This document shows positions 17,140 through 25,608 of a stretch of DNA of 64,000 bases, piece by piece (the first letter of the stretch is position 1; each line of letters opens with the position of its first letter). The notes below the pieces were generated by a model. That model searched no databases, was not told the origin of the DNA, and saw only the letters and a program-made list of their open reading frames with translations. Location: contig JAKVNF010000002.1 in NCBI GenBank assembly GCA_022483465.1, forward strand, positions 310,001 through 374,000, read 5' to 3'. This stretch comes from Lachnospiraceae bacterium (GTDB taxonomy: Bacteria > Bacillota > Clostridia > Lachnospirales > Lachnospiraceae). A program made the translations under genes and the position numbers.

Positions 17140-18378
17140 TTGGCAACCATCAGACCATTCGCAGCATACCGGCCGGCACCGGGTCAGGAGAAGACCATCG
17201 CAGCGCTCCCCTATGACGTCTTCACAAAGAAAGAGGCGCGGGCGTATGTGGAGAAGCACCCGGACTCCTTCCTTGCGATCGACCGGGCAGAGACCCAGTT
17301 CCCGGAGGATGTCTCAACCTACGATGACAGGGTCTACGACAGGGCGAGGGACATGCTAGAGGAAAAGATCCGGGACGGTGTGTTTGTCCAGGACGAAAAG
17401 CCCTGCTTCTACCTCTACGAGGAGACCTGGCAGGGGAGGACCCAGACTGGCATTGTCGCCTGCGCCAGTGTCGACGAGTACAAGAAGGGGATCGTGCGCC
17501 GGAATGAGAACACGATCGAGGAGAAGGAAGAGGACCGCACCCGGCACGTGGAGACGACCGGCTTTCAGACGGGGCCGATCTTTCTCACCTACCGGAGAAA
17601 CGATACCCTCGAGCGGATCGTCTTTGACAAGAGGCAGCAGACGCCCGTCTGTGACTTTGTCTCCGACACCGGCATTCAGAACCGCATCTGGGTGATCGAT
17701 GATCCGGAGACAATTGGCGCAATCGAGAAGGCCTTTGCCGAAGTGAAGCGGATCTACATCGCAGACGGCCACCACCGGGCAGCCTCTGCGGTGAAGGCAG
17801 CAGACAAGCTCCGGGCAGAAAACCCGGACTGCACAGGGGACGAGCCCTACAACTGGTTTCTCAGCGTCCTCTTCCCGGACACGGAGCTGGTCATCATGGA
17901 CTACAACCGGGTCGTCACGGACCTCAACGGCTTTGACAAGAGCGAGATCCTGACCAAAATCAAGGGAATCTTCCAGGTGACGCCCTACCGCAAGCAGCCC
18001 GCAAAGCCCCAGGCAAAGGGCGAGATCGGGATGTACCTGGGCCACTCCTGGTACCTGCTCTCGGTGCGGAACAACGAAAAGCACGGCGGCCCCGTGGGGA
18101 GCCTGGACGTGTCCATCCTGCAGAGAAAGGTCCTGGATCCCATCTTCGGGATCCGGGATCCCCGGACGGATGAGCGGATCCGCTTCGTCGGGGGCACCGA
18201 GGGGCTTGCGGCCCTGGCAGCTCTTGCCGACAAGACCGGCGGCGCCGCCTTTGCGATGTACCCCACCAGCATGGCGGAGCTCTTTGCTGCGTCGGATGCG
18301 GGCCTTCTGATGCCGCCCAAGTCCACCCTCTTTGAGCCCAAGCTCCTGTCGGGGCTCTTCCTGCACAAGATCCGATAA
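17140..18378 (+). CDS. DUF1015 family protein (COG4198)
   Basis: Conserved cytosolic protein of unknown activity found beside serCA in many Clostridia. The start is a TTG with GGAGG seven bases upstream; it gives the typical N-terminus IRPFAAYRPAPGQ. The most conserved feature is IADGHHRAASA (DGHHR at residues 209-213), resembling the phosphate-binding loop of ParB/Srx-fold proteins, to which the ADP-dependent serine kinase SerK also belongs. No phosphoserine phosphatase gene is nearby. A role in serine or phosphoserine metabolism is inference from context. Confidence 0.88.
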   Translation: MATIRPFAAYRPAPGQEKTIAALPYDVFTKKEARAYVEKHPDSFLAIDRAETQFPEDVSTYDDRVYDRARDMLEEKIRDGVFVQDEKPCFYLYEETWQGRTQTGIVACASVDEYKKGIVRRNENTIEEKEEDRTRHVETTGFQTGPIFLTYRRNDTLERIVFDKRQQTPVCDFVSDTGIQNRIWVIDDPETIGAIEKAFAEVKRIYIADGHHRAASAVKAADKLRAENPDCTGDEPYNWFLSVLFPDTELVIMDYNRVVTDLNGFDKSEILTKIKGIFQVTPYRKQPAKPQAKGEIGMYLGHSWYLLSVRNNEKHGGPVGSLDVSILQRKVLDPIFGIRDPRTDERIRFVGGTEGLAALAALADKTGGAAFAMYPTSMAELFAASDAGLLMPPKSTLFEPKLLSGLFLHKIR

Positions 18379-18449
18379 GCCCGGGATGGGAGAGGGCCTT
18401 GCTATTTCACTTGTCAGAAAGTGATGAAAATATTTGGGCAAACTTTGCC

Positions 18450-18478
18450 TTGCATTCCCTTCTCTGCACCCTTATAAT
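18450..18478 (+). promoter_or_regulatory. strong sigma-A promoter for tRNA-Thr
   Basis: TTGCAT, a 17-base spacer and a perfect TATAAT. The expected start is near 18485, about 29 bases before the mature tRNA. Confidence 0.88.
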
Positions 18479-18486
18479 AATTCAAG

Positions 18487-18510
18487 TGTCAGCGGAAAAC
18501 CGCTGACACC
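18487..18510 (+). promoter_or_regulatory. perfect hairpin at the 5' end of the tRNA-Thr transcript
   Basis: GTGTCAGCGG-AAAA-CCGCTGACAC is a 10-bp perfect stem with an AAAA loop. It falls between the predicted transcription start and the tRNA 5' end. No T-run follows, so it should remain in the precursor and be removed by RNase P. Its function is unknown. Confidence 0.7.
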
Positions 18511-18513
18511 CAT

Positions 18514-18586
18514 GCTGGAATAGCGCAGTTGGTAGCGCAACTGATTCGTAATCAGTAGGTCGAGGGTTCAAGTCCCTTTTCCAGCT
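18514..18586 (+). tRNA. tRNA-Thr (anticodon CGT)
   Basis: The cloverleaf folds fully. The acceptor stem is GCTGGAA/TTCCAGC, the D stem GCGC/GCGC, and the anticodon stem ACTGA/TCAGT with loop TTCGTAA (anticodon at 18547-18549). The T stem-loop is GAGGG-TTCAAGT-CCCTT. The discriminator is T and the CCA end is not encoded. It reads ACG codons, and its upstream promoter and downstream terminator make it a stand-alone unit. Confidence 0.95.
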
Positions 18587-18590
18587 GAAG

Positions 18591-18619
18591 ACCGGAAGCG
18601 ACATGCTTCCGGTTTTTTG
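18591..18619 (+). terminator. intrinsic terminator of tRNA-Thr
   Basis: ACCGGAAGC-GACAT-GCTTCCGGT followed by TTTTT, beginning five bases after the tRNA. Confidence 0.93.
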
Positions 18620-18651
18620 TTTTCCAAAAATCAATATTTTACCGTGTCTAC

Positions 18652-18688
18652 GGCGGTTCCCGGGAATTTCCCAGGGGCCGCCTTTTTT
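18652..18688 (+). terminator. second intrinsic terminator downstream of tRNA-Thr
   Basis: GGCGGTTCC pairs with GGGGCCGCC (two G-T pairs), followed by TTTTTT. It backs up the tRNA terminator and insulates the glycosidase genes that follow. Confidence 0.8.
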
Positions 18689-18713
18689 GGTGTCTGCTCA
18701 CCATTTCACCAAT

Positions 18714-18743
18714 TTGTTTTACCGTTCTCCGAATTCCTGATAC
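18714..18743 (+). promoter_or_regulatory. possible sigma-A promoter for the GH3 gene
   Basis: TTGTTT, an 18-base spacer and TGATAC lie about 60 bases before the GH3 start codon, immediately after a terminator. The match to consensus is moderate. Confidence 0.45.
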
Positions 18744-18804
18744 CGGGGAAATCCCGAAATGCCGTACCCTGAGGAAGACAAAGGGAAACAAAGGAGGACG
18801 TCTC

Positions 18805-21309
18805 ATGAGCCGAACTTTCGGAACCACCAACCCACAGGAAACGAAGATGGAACTTGCCCACCGGACCCTCGCAAGAAGGGCCGCCGCAGAGAGCTTTGTC
18901 CTTCTTCGAAACGAGCACCGGACCCTGCCGCTTGCCCCGGGCAGGATCGCCCTCTACGGGATCGGGGTAAGGCGGACCGTCAAGGGGGGCCTTGGCAGCG
19001 GCTCCGTCAGCGAGCGCTACAGCGTCACGATCGAACAGGGCCTTGTCCATGCCGGCTTTACGGTCACCACAACGCGATGGCTGAACGACTTTGACCACAC
19101 CTATGAAAAAGCCTACCAGGCCTGGCACGACATGGTGGAAGGGAAGGTGGCCGGGCTCACCGATCCCACGAAGATCATCCCCCTGGCCCACAGCTATGTC
19201 TTTCCGTACCCGACAAGCCGCCCGGTCACAGAGGAGGATATCGAGGAGAGCGACACCGACACCTGCCTCTACGTCCTCACCAGGCAGGCGGGAGAGGGGC
19301 TCGACAGAAAGCCGGAAAAGGGCGATTTCTACCTGACCGATGCGGAGGAGCAGGATATCGCGCTCCTTGCCAGACGCTATCCGAAGTTCATCCTTGCCGT
19401 CAATGTCGGCGGGCTCGTGGACTTCTCGTTCCTCGATGCCATCCCCGGGATCGACGCCATCGTCCTGTTTGTGCAGGGCGGGGAGGAGGGCGGCAATGCC
19501 CTGGCCGATGTGCTCACCGGGAAGCGGAACTTCTCGGGGCACCTTGCCGACACGATCCCGCTCTCCTATGCGGACGTGCCCAGCGCCCGCACCTTCAGCG
19601 ATCTCGACGGGGATGACCAGAACGACACCTATCACGAGGGGATCTACGTCGGGTATCGCTACTACGACACCTTCGGAAAATCCGTGCGCTTTCCCTTCGG
19701 ATTCGGCCTCTCCTATACAACCTTCTCCGAGAGCTGCACGGGCTTTTCCCAGATAGGGGATGAGGTCACAGTGCGGGTCAGGGTCAAAAACACCGGCGCC
19801 GTGTCCGGCCGTCAGGTGATCCAACTCTATCTTCTGCTGCCGCAGACGGAATTTCGCTCCGAGACAAAGCGCCTTGCCGCCTTTGACAAGACAAAAGACC
19901 TTGCCCCGGAGGAAGAAGAGGAGAGGAAGCTATCCTTCCGCCTCTCAGACGCCGCGGTCTACGACGAGGCCCGCTCCGCCTTTGTCCTGCAGCGGGGCAC
20001 CTACGTGCTCTGCCTCGGGGAGGACAGTAGGCACCTGACCCCGGCAGCCGCCTTCTTCCTTCGGGAGCACCACATCGTGCTGCAGTGCAGGTCCTGCTGC
20101 GCCCCGACCGGGAAGATCGAGGAGCTCTGCCCACCGAAAACATCACCCCTTTCGCTCCCGGAGGACATCCCCCTTCTTCCCATCCGGGAGGAGGAGATCC
20201 CGGCGCGGACCGTCCGGTATGAGGAACCCACGGTAAAAGAGAGCAGGGCGGACAAGGCGTTTCTCGATTCCCTGACGGACAAGGAGCTGGTCCGGCTTGT
20301 CATCGGCGGGAATCTCATGCAGGCCGATCCCGGGTCCTTTGAAATCACCGGGGCAGGCGGTAAGACGCCCACCTGCTTTGCAAAGAAGGGCCTTCAGAAT
20401 CTTTGCTTTTCCGACGGCCCCGCCGGCATCAACATCGCAGAGCGGGTCTATCTCTTACCGGGCGGGAAGGAGGCGCCCGCCGCGGTCCCGGAGCGCTACC
20501 AGTGGGGGATCCTCGCCCACAGCCTGGACCGCTTAAAGGATCAAAACCTCCCCATCGTCTACCGCGAGGCGACTGCCTGGCCGGTGGAGACCCTGCTCGC
20601 CCAGTCCTGGGATCCGGGGCTTCTCGAGGAGATCGGCGACGCCACCGGGGAGGAGATGGAGGCGTTTGGAATCTCAGTCTGGCTTGCCCCTGCCATGAAT
20701 CTCCACCGGAATCCTTTGGGCGGCAGGACCTTTGAGTACTACAGCGAGGATCCGCTGATCTCCGGAAAGCTTGCTGCCGCCATCACAAGAGGCGTGCAGC
20801 GCCGCGATGGCAAGTTTGTCTGCCTCAAGCACTTTGCCTGCAACAACGGCGAGAACAACCGAAACGGCATCAGCGAGAACGTCTCGGAGCGGGCACTGCG
20901 CGAGCTGTACCTGAAAGGCTTTGCAATCGCGGTGCGGGAGGGTCAGCCCGGAACGCTCATGACCTCCTACAACATGCTCAACCACACCTACACCGCAAAC
21001 CGCCACGACCTTGTCTGCGACATCCTGCGCTGCGAGTGGGGGTATGAGGGCCTCGTTATGACCGACTGGTCGAGCACCAACGAGAAGGCGGCGGACCCAG
21101 CCGCCTGCATGCTGGCGCAGAATGACCTCATCATGCCGGGCACGCCCTTTGACCGGAGCGCCCTGGAGAAGGCCGTCACAGAGGGGAGACTGAAAAGAGC
21201 GCAGATCCTGCCCTGCGCCCTGCGGCTGCTGCACCTTGTGGAACAGGGCCTCCCCGCCCTGGACGCCGCAGGAGAAGAAGCGGAAGCAGGAGACGGCAGA
21301 AAAGCCTGA
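18805..21309 (+). CDS. GH3 beta-glucosidase with reversed domain order
   Basis: Predicted exo-acting beta-glucosidase/xylosidase, cytosolic because no signal peptide is seen. The usual C-terminal GH3 alpha/beta sandwich comes first (about residues 30-240). A fibronectin-III-like region follows (about 315-410, VRVRVKNTGAVSGRQV). The TIM-barrel catalytic domain is last (about 495-810). The nucleophile is Asp754 in VMTDWSSTNEK, and KHFACNNGENNRN is the substrate-binding KH motif. Reversed order is known for some rumen and gut bacterial GH3 enzymes. Length (834 residues) fits. The start at 18805 follows AAAGGAGG. It leads the carbohydrate island. Confidence 0.92.
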   Translation: MSRTFGTTNPQETKMELAHRTLARRAAAESFVLLRNEHRTLPLAPGRIALYGIGVRRTVKGGLGSGSVSERYSVTIEQGLVHAGFTVTTTRWLNDFDHTYEKAYQAWHDMVEGKVAGLTDPTKIIPLAHSYVFPYPTSRPVTEEDIEESDTDTCLYVLTRQAGEGLDRKPEKGDFYLTDAEEQDIALLARRYPKFILAVNVGGLVDFSFLDAIPGIDAIVLFVQGGEEGGNALADVLTGKRNFSGHLADTIPLSYADVPSARTFSDLDGDDQNDTYHEGIYVGYRYYDTFGKSVRFPFGFGLSYTTFSESCTGFSQIGDEVTVRVRVKNTGAVSGRQVIQLYLLLPQTEFRSETKRLAAFDKTKDLAPEEEEERKLSFRLSDAAVYDEARSAFVLQRGTYVLCLGEDSRHLTPAAAFFLREHHIVLQCRSCCAPTGKIEELCPPKTSPLSLPEDIPLLPIREEEIPARTVRYEEPTVKESRADKAFLDSLTDKELVRLVIGGNLMQADPGSFEITGAGGKTPTCFAKKGLQNLCFSDGPAGINIAERVYLLPGGKEAPAAVPERYQWGILAHSLDRLKDQNLPIVYREATAWPVETLLAQSWDPGLLEEIGDATGEEMEAFGISVWLAPAMNLHRNPLGGRTFEYYSEDPLISGKLAAAITRGVQRRDGKFVCLKHFACNNGENNRNGISENVSERALRELYLKGFAIAVREGQPGTLMTSYNMLNHTYTANRHDLVCDILRCEWGYEGLVMTDWSSTNEKAADPAACMLAQNDLIMPGTPFDRSALEKAVTEGRLKRAQILPCALRLLHLVEQGLPALDAAGEEAEAGDGRKA

Positions 21310-21334
21310 CAACAGACAAGGAGGACACCCATCC

Positions 21335-22702
21335 ATGAACTATGATCTCAAATCCATCACCATCCGGCAGATTCTCGAAGATCCCGGCCTGAAGGAAGTG
21401 GTTGACCGCCACCTGCCGGGCCTGGTGGATCAGGCCGCGGCCAATCCCATGGCGGCCACCATGTCCCTGAACACGCTGGTGGCCTACTCTGGACTTCCAA
21501 AGACCGCGATCCCCGCCCTGGAAAAAGCGCTTCTTGCCTACGGCGCAGGGCGGGGCCTTACGGAGGCGGAACAGAAGGCAATCCAGCGGTATCAGAAGAT
21601 CGCCGAAGAGGATAAGGTCCACTGGGCGCAGAAGAAAACAAAGCCCGATGTGCCGCCCCGCAGCGTCATCTATCCCGGGAAAATCTGGACCGACACCAAG
21701 GGAGAGCGCATTCAGGCCCACGGCGGTGCCCTCACAAGAGAGAATGGCTGGTACTACTGGTACGGGGAAAACAAGGCGCACACGACGGGCACCGATGCGA
21801 TCTGGACCTGGGGCATCCGCATGTACCGCTCGAAGGACCTCTATAACTGGGAGGACCTGGGACTTATCATCCCGCCGGTTCTGGACGATCCCGCCTCGCC
21901 CCTCTACCCGGAGCAGCACCTGGACCGGCCCCACATCCGAAAGAGCCGAGAAACCGGAAAGTATGTCGCCTGGATCCGCCCCTCCGGCGGGGTCTTCGTG
22001 ATCCTTGCCGCCGACCGCCTGACAGGCCCCTATGAGATCGTCAAGACCGACTACCGGCCCCTCGGGGACCCCGTCGGGGACTACGACATCATCGAGAACG
22101 CCAGAACCGGGAAGAGCTTCCTCTTCATGGACTGCGGCCACACGAAAGTATGCGGCTATGAGCTCGCGGATGACCTCCTGTCCGCGGTCTCCCGGGTCTC
22201 TGTGCAGTACGAAAACAGAAGGCCGCCGCTTTGCCGGGAGGGGATCGCCCTCCTCGAACGCGATGGAAAGTACGTCATGTTTTCGAGCAGCATGTCGGGG
22301 TACCTCCCCAACGAGAGCGATGCCGCCCTCTCGGATTCCCTCACACAGCCCTTTGTCTCCGTGGGCGACCCCTACGTCGGGGATCCCACCGGCACCTCCT
22401 TCCACAGCCAGTTCACCCAGTGCTATCCCGTGCCCGGGACGGACACGGTGATTGTCCTCGCCGACCGGTGGGTGCCGGGGCACATGCTGGATGCAAGGCA
22501 GCAGGACGCAATGCTTCGCTGCATCGAAAAGACCTACGATCCGGAGCACGTGAAGGTGAGTAAAGAGGAACAGGAGACGTTTGAAAAGCTCCCCATGCTG
22601 GAGAGCGCCAACACCTCCGTGGCGGACTACGTCTGGCTCCCTCTTGCGTGGAAGGACGGGCGCCCGGTCCTTGCCTGGCAGGATGCCTGGACGATCCGCT
22701 GA
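21335..22702 (+). CDS. GH43-like five-bladed propeller glycosidase with N-terminal helical domain
   Basis: Residues from about 100 to 455 form a family-43-like beta-propeller: GKIWTDTKGERIQAHGGA, WYYWYGENK, MYRSKDLYNWEDLGL, DRPHIRKS and SVADYVWLPLAW. Residues 1-75 form a separate, mostly helical domain beginning MNYDLKSITIRQILEDPG. No signal peptide is present, so it probably acts on imported oligosaccharides together with the GH3 enzyme 25 bases upstream. The start at 21335 follows AAGGAGG. A shorter, broken paralog lies at 25.6-26.7 kb on the opposite strand. The substrate cannot be assigned. Confidence 0.82.
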   Translation: MNYDLKSITIRQILEDPGLKEVVDRHLPGLVDQAAANPMAATMSLNTLVAYSGLPKTAIPALEKALLAYGAGRGLTEAEQKAIQRYQKIAEEDKVHWAQKKTKPDVPPRSVIYPGKIWTDTKGERIQAHGGALTRENGWYYWYGENKAHTTGTDAIWTWGIRMYRSKDLYNWEDLGLIIPPVLDDPASPLYPEQHLDRPHIRKSRETGKYVAWIRPSGGVFVILAADRLTGPYEIVKTDYRPLGDPVGDYDIIENARTGKSFLFMDCGHTKVCGYELADDLLSAVSRVSVQYENRRPPLCREGIALLERDGKYVMFSSSMSGYLPNESDAALSDSLTQPFVSVGDPYVGDPTGTSFHSQFTQCYPVPGTDTVIVLADRWVPGHMLDARQQDAMLRCIEKTYDPEHVKVSKEEQETFEKLPMLESANTSVADYVWLPLAWKDGRPVLAWQDAWTIR

Positions 22703-22835
22703 CGCAATCTCGCAGAAAAGAAAAGGAAACGCAAATCTGCGATAGGACCTGCCCTGGGAAAGCCGCGAGAATCCGGGACAGAAATCACAAGAAGCCCTGC
22801 AAAAGCGCAGGGCCTGGAAGAAAGAAGGAAATGCG

Positions 22836-23798
22836 ATGGAAGAGAAGAGTTTTCTCAATTCCTATGACAACACAGAGGAACTGCTGCAGCAGTTCCCGGT
22901 GGAGCATCCGACCCCGGTGACCACCGAGATGGAAAAGCGGATCCAGAACCGGCTCCTTACGGGATTTGCGAACTGGAACCGCGGGTTTGACGCCTGGAAG
23001 GCCTGGGGAGATATCCTGTACACCCCGGAATCCCTCTACAACGTCCACAGCGTCCACTTGACGCTGAAGGAGTACCAGGCCGCCATGTACGGAACGCTCC
23101 GCCGTGCGGACATCCAGATGGGCGCCTTTCACCACATGCTGGTGAGCGACTCCTGGTGCGCGATCCGGTATGCCATCACCACAACGCCGAGGGGCGGTGA
23201 GGCCGTCCATGACACCGTCATGGAGTTTGTCCACTTCGGGGACTTCGGCAAAGACCTCGGCACCCGCGTCATCGAGGGCTGGGCCGGCACCCGGGGAAAA
23301 GACTATGACATGCTGACCATGCTGCAGACGAAGGAGGAGAAGGAGGCGCAGGCAAGGGCCCAGCGGGAGATCCTCTCCTGGAAGAATCCGGACACCGAGG
23401 ACCTCGAAAAGAAGTATCCGGTGCTGCACCCGACAAAGGTCGTAGGAGCGCAGGGCGAGGCCATGCGGCAGCTGATTCTGTCCTCCTTCGATACCTGGAA
23501 CACGGGAAGTGCTTCCTGGGGCGATGCGCTCTCGGAGAATCTTGCCGCCCACTTCGATGACCAGGACGAGGACAAGGCTTCCTACCTTGCGGGAAGAAAG
23601 CGGGAGGAGGAGACGGTTTCCACCAAGCGCCTCTACTTTGACAGCATGCTCCTTGCGGGAGACATGGCGGCAATCCACTACCGGACGGCCCGGACCGACC
23701 TGGCAACCGGGGAGAAGACGCCAGGTGAGCGGATGCAGTTTCTTCGCTTTGCGGATGAGAATGGAACGTTGAAGATCCAGGAGATCTGGACCAAGTGA
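22836..23798 (+). CDS. tandem NTF2/SnoaL-like domain protein
   Basis: A 320-residue protein made of two related halves. Residues 1-155 (LLQQFPVEHPTPVTTEMEKR, FANWNRGFDAWKAWGD) align with residues 175-320 (LEKKYPVLHPTKVVGAQGEA, FDTWNTGSASWGDAL). Each half looks like an NTF2-like fold, in which a conical barrel forms a small-molecule pocket. No catalytic residues can be assigned. The 133-base gap before it holds a GCCCTGC/GCAGGGC stem (22794-22813). It is followed 11 bases later by another NTF2-like gene, suggesting a joint role, perhaps in handling aglycones released by the neighbouring glycosidases (inference). Confidence 0.7.
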   Translation: MEEKSFLNSYDNTEELLQQFPVEHPTPVTTEMEKRIQNRLLTGFANWNRGFDAWKAWGDILYTPESLYNVHSVHLTLKEYQAAMYGTLRRADIQMGAFHHMLVSDSWCAIRYAITTTPRGGEAVHDTVMEFVHFGDFGKDLGTRVIEGWAGTRGKDYDMLTMLQTKEEKEAQARAQREILSWKNPDTEDLEKKYPVLHPTKVVGAQGEAMRQLILSSFDTWNTGSASWGDALSENLAAHFDDQDEDKASYLAGRKREEETVSTKRLYFDSMLLAGDMAAIHYRTARTDLATGEKTPGERMQFLRFADENGTLKIQEIWTK

Positions 23799-23809
23799 AA
23801 GGAGACATC

Positions 23810-24340
23810 ATGACACTGGAAGAGCGGCTTGCAATGCACAAGAAGATGGCAGAGGCCTACTGGAGCGCCTACAAGACCAGGAACGTCGAGGATGGAGCCA
23901 AGTATGAGGACTGGGTCTTTGCACCCCACGCGACCTACTGGTCTCCCTACTTTGGCAACAACGTGATCGACCTCGACAACAACCCGATGTCGGTGCAAAT
24001 AAGCGCCACCATGGAGGCCGCGACCTACTCGGTGACGATGCCTGACTGGACCCCGCTGGACTGCCGCTGCTGGCCCTCGGACCGCGGATTTGTGATGCTG
24101 ACCCACTTTGGCGGCCACACACCGGACGGCGTGCTGCACGACTTCTACGCCTACGGCTTTGTCGACACCAACGAGAAGGGGGAGATCACCCACTGGGAGA
24201 CCCATGTGAGTCCCGAGTACAACGACTTTCTGGACGTGGCGATCGGCGTGCACGGCCCCTTCAAGAACGGCGCCGGCGAGTACATGCAGGCCGTGGCAAA
24301 GCGCATGCAGGAAAAGGGCGTCAAGATCCACCTGCAGTGA
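23810..24340 (+). CDS. single-domain NTF2/SnoaL-like protein
   Basis: A 176-residue protein with one predicted NTF2-like domain, beginning MTLEERLAMHKKMAEAYWSAY and containing YEDWVFAPHATYWSPYFG. Similar proteins include polyketide cyclases, isomerases and dehydratases, so activity is open. The ATG at 23810 with AAAGGAG upstream is preferred over a GTG at 23795 that overlaps the previous stop. It ends three bases before the stop codon of the convergent AraC gene, so the two transcripts meet tail to tail. Confidence 0.75.
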   Translation: MTLEERLAMHKKMAEAYWSAYKTRNVEDGAKYEDWVFAPHATYWSPYFGNNVIDLDNNPMSVQISATMEAATYSVTMPDWTPLDCRCWPSDRGFVMLTHFGGHTPDGVLHDFYAYGFVDTNEKGEITHWETHVSPEYNDFLDVAIGVHGPFKNGAGEYMQAVAKRMQEKGVKIHLQ

Positions 24341-24343
24341 GCC

Positions 24344-25579
24344 TCACTCCCCCCGCTCCCTGGCCCGGTAGGACGTGGGAGACTCTTTCAGATAGCGCTG
24401 GAAGAGGGTCGTGTAGTAGCTCGGCGAGTTGAACTGATACATGCTGCAGATCTCCTGCACCGGAAGGTCCGTGTTGACGAGCATCCTGGCGGAGGCCTCA
24501 ATCCGCTTTCTCTGGGTGTACTGGGCGATGGTCTCGCCGGTCTCCTGACGAAAGCGCCGGGAGAGGTAGTAGGCGGTGTAGCCGCAGGCGCTTGCCAGGT
24601 CCTCCAGTGTGATCTTCTTTGTGAGGTTCGTGTCGATCATGTCGATGCACTGGTGGACCGGCCGCGAGTAGGGGGTCTTTGCCCGGTAGGCGTGGACGCG
24701 CTCCGCAAAGTCCTGCACGATGGTCTGCCCAAGGTCCGCGCACTGGCCCATGTCCGCGCAGTCCTCCGCCATATCCACGTACCGGTCGCACATCGAGTAA
24801 GCGGTCTCCGCGGGGAGCCCGCCTGCAATCGCGGCCCGGCTCGCCAGGGCGATCAGGGTGATCATCGAGTCCTTGGCGGCCCGGAGGTTGTCATTTCGGC
24901 GGGAGCGCACGCCCGGGCTGATCAGGGCCGCCGAGTCCAATGCCGCCTGAAAATCCATGCTGCCGGTGCGGATTGCATCGAGCAGCATGTTTTCGACCTG
25001 CTGCACGCCTGCGTGGAGGAACTCCCCCTCCTCATCCTGGGCCCCCGGGTGCGGCCCCCGGTCCGGGACCCGGGGCCTTCGGATCTGGGACATGGCCGCC
25101 TTGGTGCCTGTGAGGCACTCGTGGAGCATCAGGGCGTCCGCAAAGAGCACGTTGGAGGGGATCGTCGGGATCTCCTCCAGCGCGGCAAAGACCCGGCGGC
25201 GGATCTCCACGGTGTGCTGCTGGGAGTCGACGATGCGCCGCATCTTGCGCTGGGAGGACTCGTTCATGTAGATCGGGCCCATGACGATGACCCGGTCCCC
25301 GAAGAAGTCGCAGAGCCACTGGAGGCTCACTTCATTGGAGAGGATGCAGATGGTCCGCTCCTCCTCGGTGTTGAGATAATACTGGAGGGAGGCATAGGCC
25401 CTGCTGAAGCGAAAGAAGTACTCCTGCAGATCGTCCGCAGGGGGCGTTGCGTGGATAGCCAGCGTCCTGCCGTGCAGTTCATACTCCCAGAAGCGGACAC
25501 TGCTGCAGCTCTGCACCATCTCCTGGAACAGGGCAAGGCGCTGCCTGATCTCTTTTTCCGAAAACGCCGATTTCTCCAT
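24344..25579 (-). CDS. AraC family transcriptional regulator
   Basis: Predicted DNA-binding regulator of carbohydrate genes. The C-terminal 95 residues carry two helix-turn-helix motifs of the AraC type (ITLEDLASACGYTAYYLSRR and the VQEICSMYQFNSPSYYTTLF segment). The N-terminal 300 residues are not recognised and probably sense a ligand. The start at 25579 follows AGGAGG seven bases upstream; an ATG at 25612 lies before that site and is not preferred. It sits between the intact GH3/GH43-like/NTF2-like operon and a broken GH43-like gene, so it probably controls that island. Confidence 0.87.
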   Translation of the reverse strand: MEKSAFSEKEIRQRLALFQEMVQSCSSVRFWEYELHGRTLAIHATPPADDLQEYFFRFSRAYASLQYYLNTEEERTICILSNEVSLQWLCDFFGDRVIVMGPIYMNESSQRKMRRIVDSQQHTVEIRRRVFAALEEIPTIPSNVLFADALMLHECLTGTKAAMSQIRRPRVPDRGPHPGAQDEEGEFLHAGVQQVENMLLDAIRTGSMDFQAALDSAALISPGVRSRRNDNLRAAKDSMITLIALASRAAIAGGLPAETAYSMCDRYVDMAEDCADMGQCADLGQTIVQDFAERVHAYRAKTPYSRPVHQCIDMIDTNLTKKITLEDLASACGYTAYYLSRRFRQETGETIAQYTQRKRIEASARMLVNTDLPVQEICSMYQFNSPSYYTTLFQRYLKESPTSYRARERGE

Positions 25580-25608
25580 GCTGCACCTCCTGGTGGATGT
25601 CATCCATT

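Noticed and set aside
10276-22813. GCCCTGC/GCAGGGC hairpins as a dispersed repeat family
   Set aside because: Stems of this sequence occur at 10276, 22794 and 25628, but flanking and loop sequences differ, so short GC-rich stems arising independently cannot be excluded.
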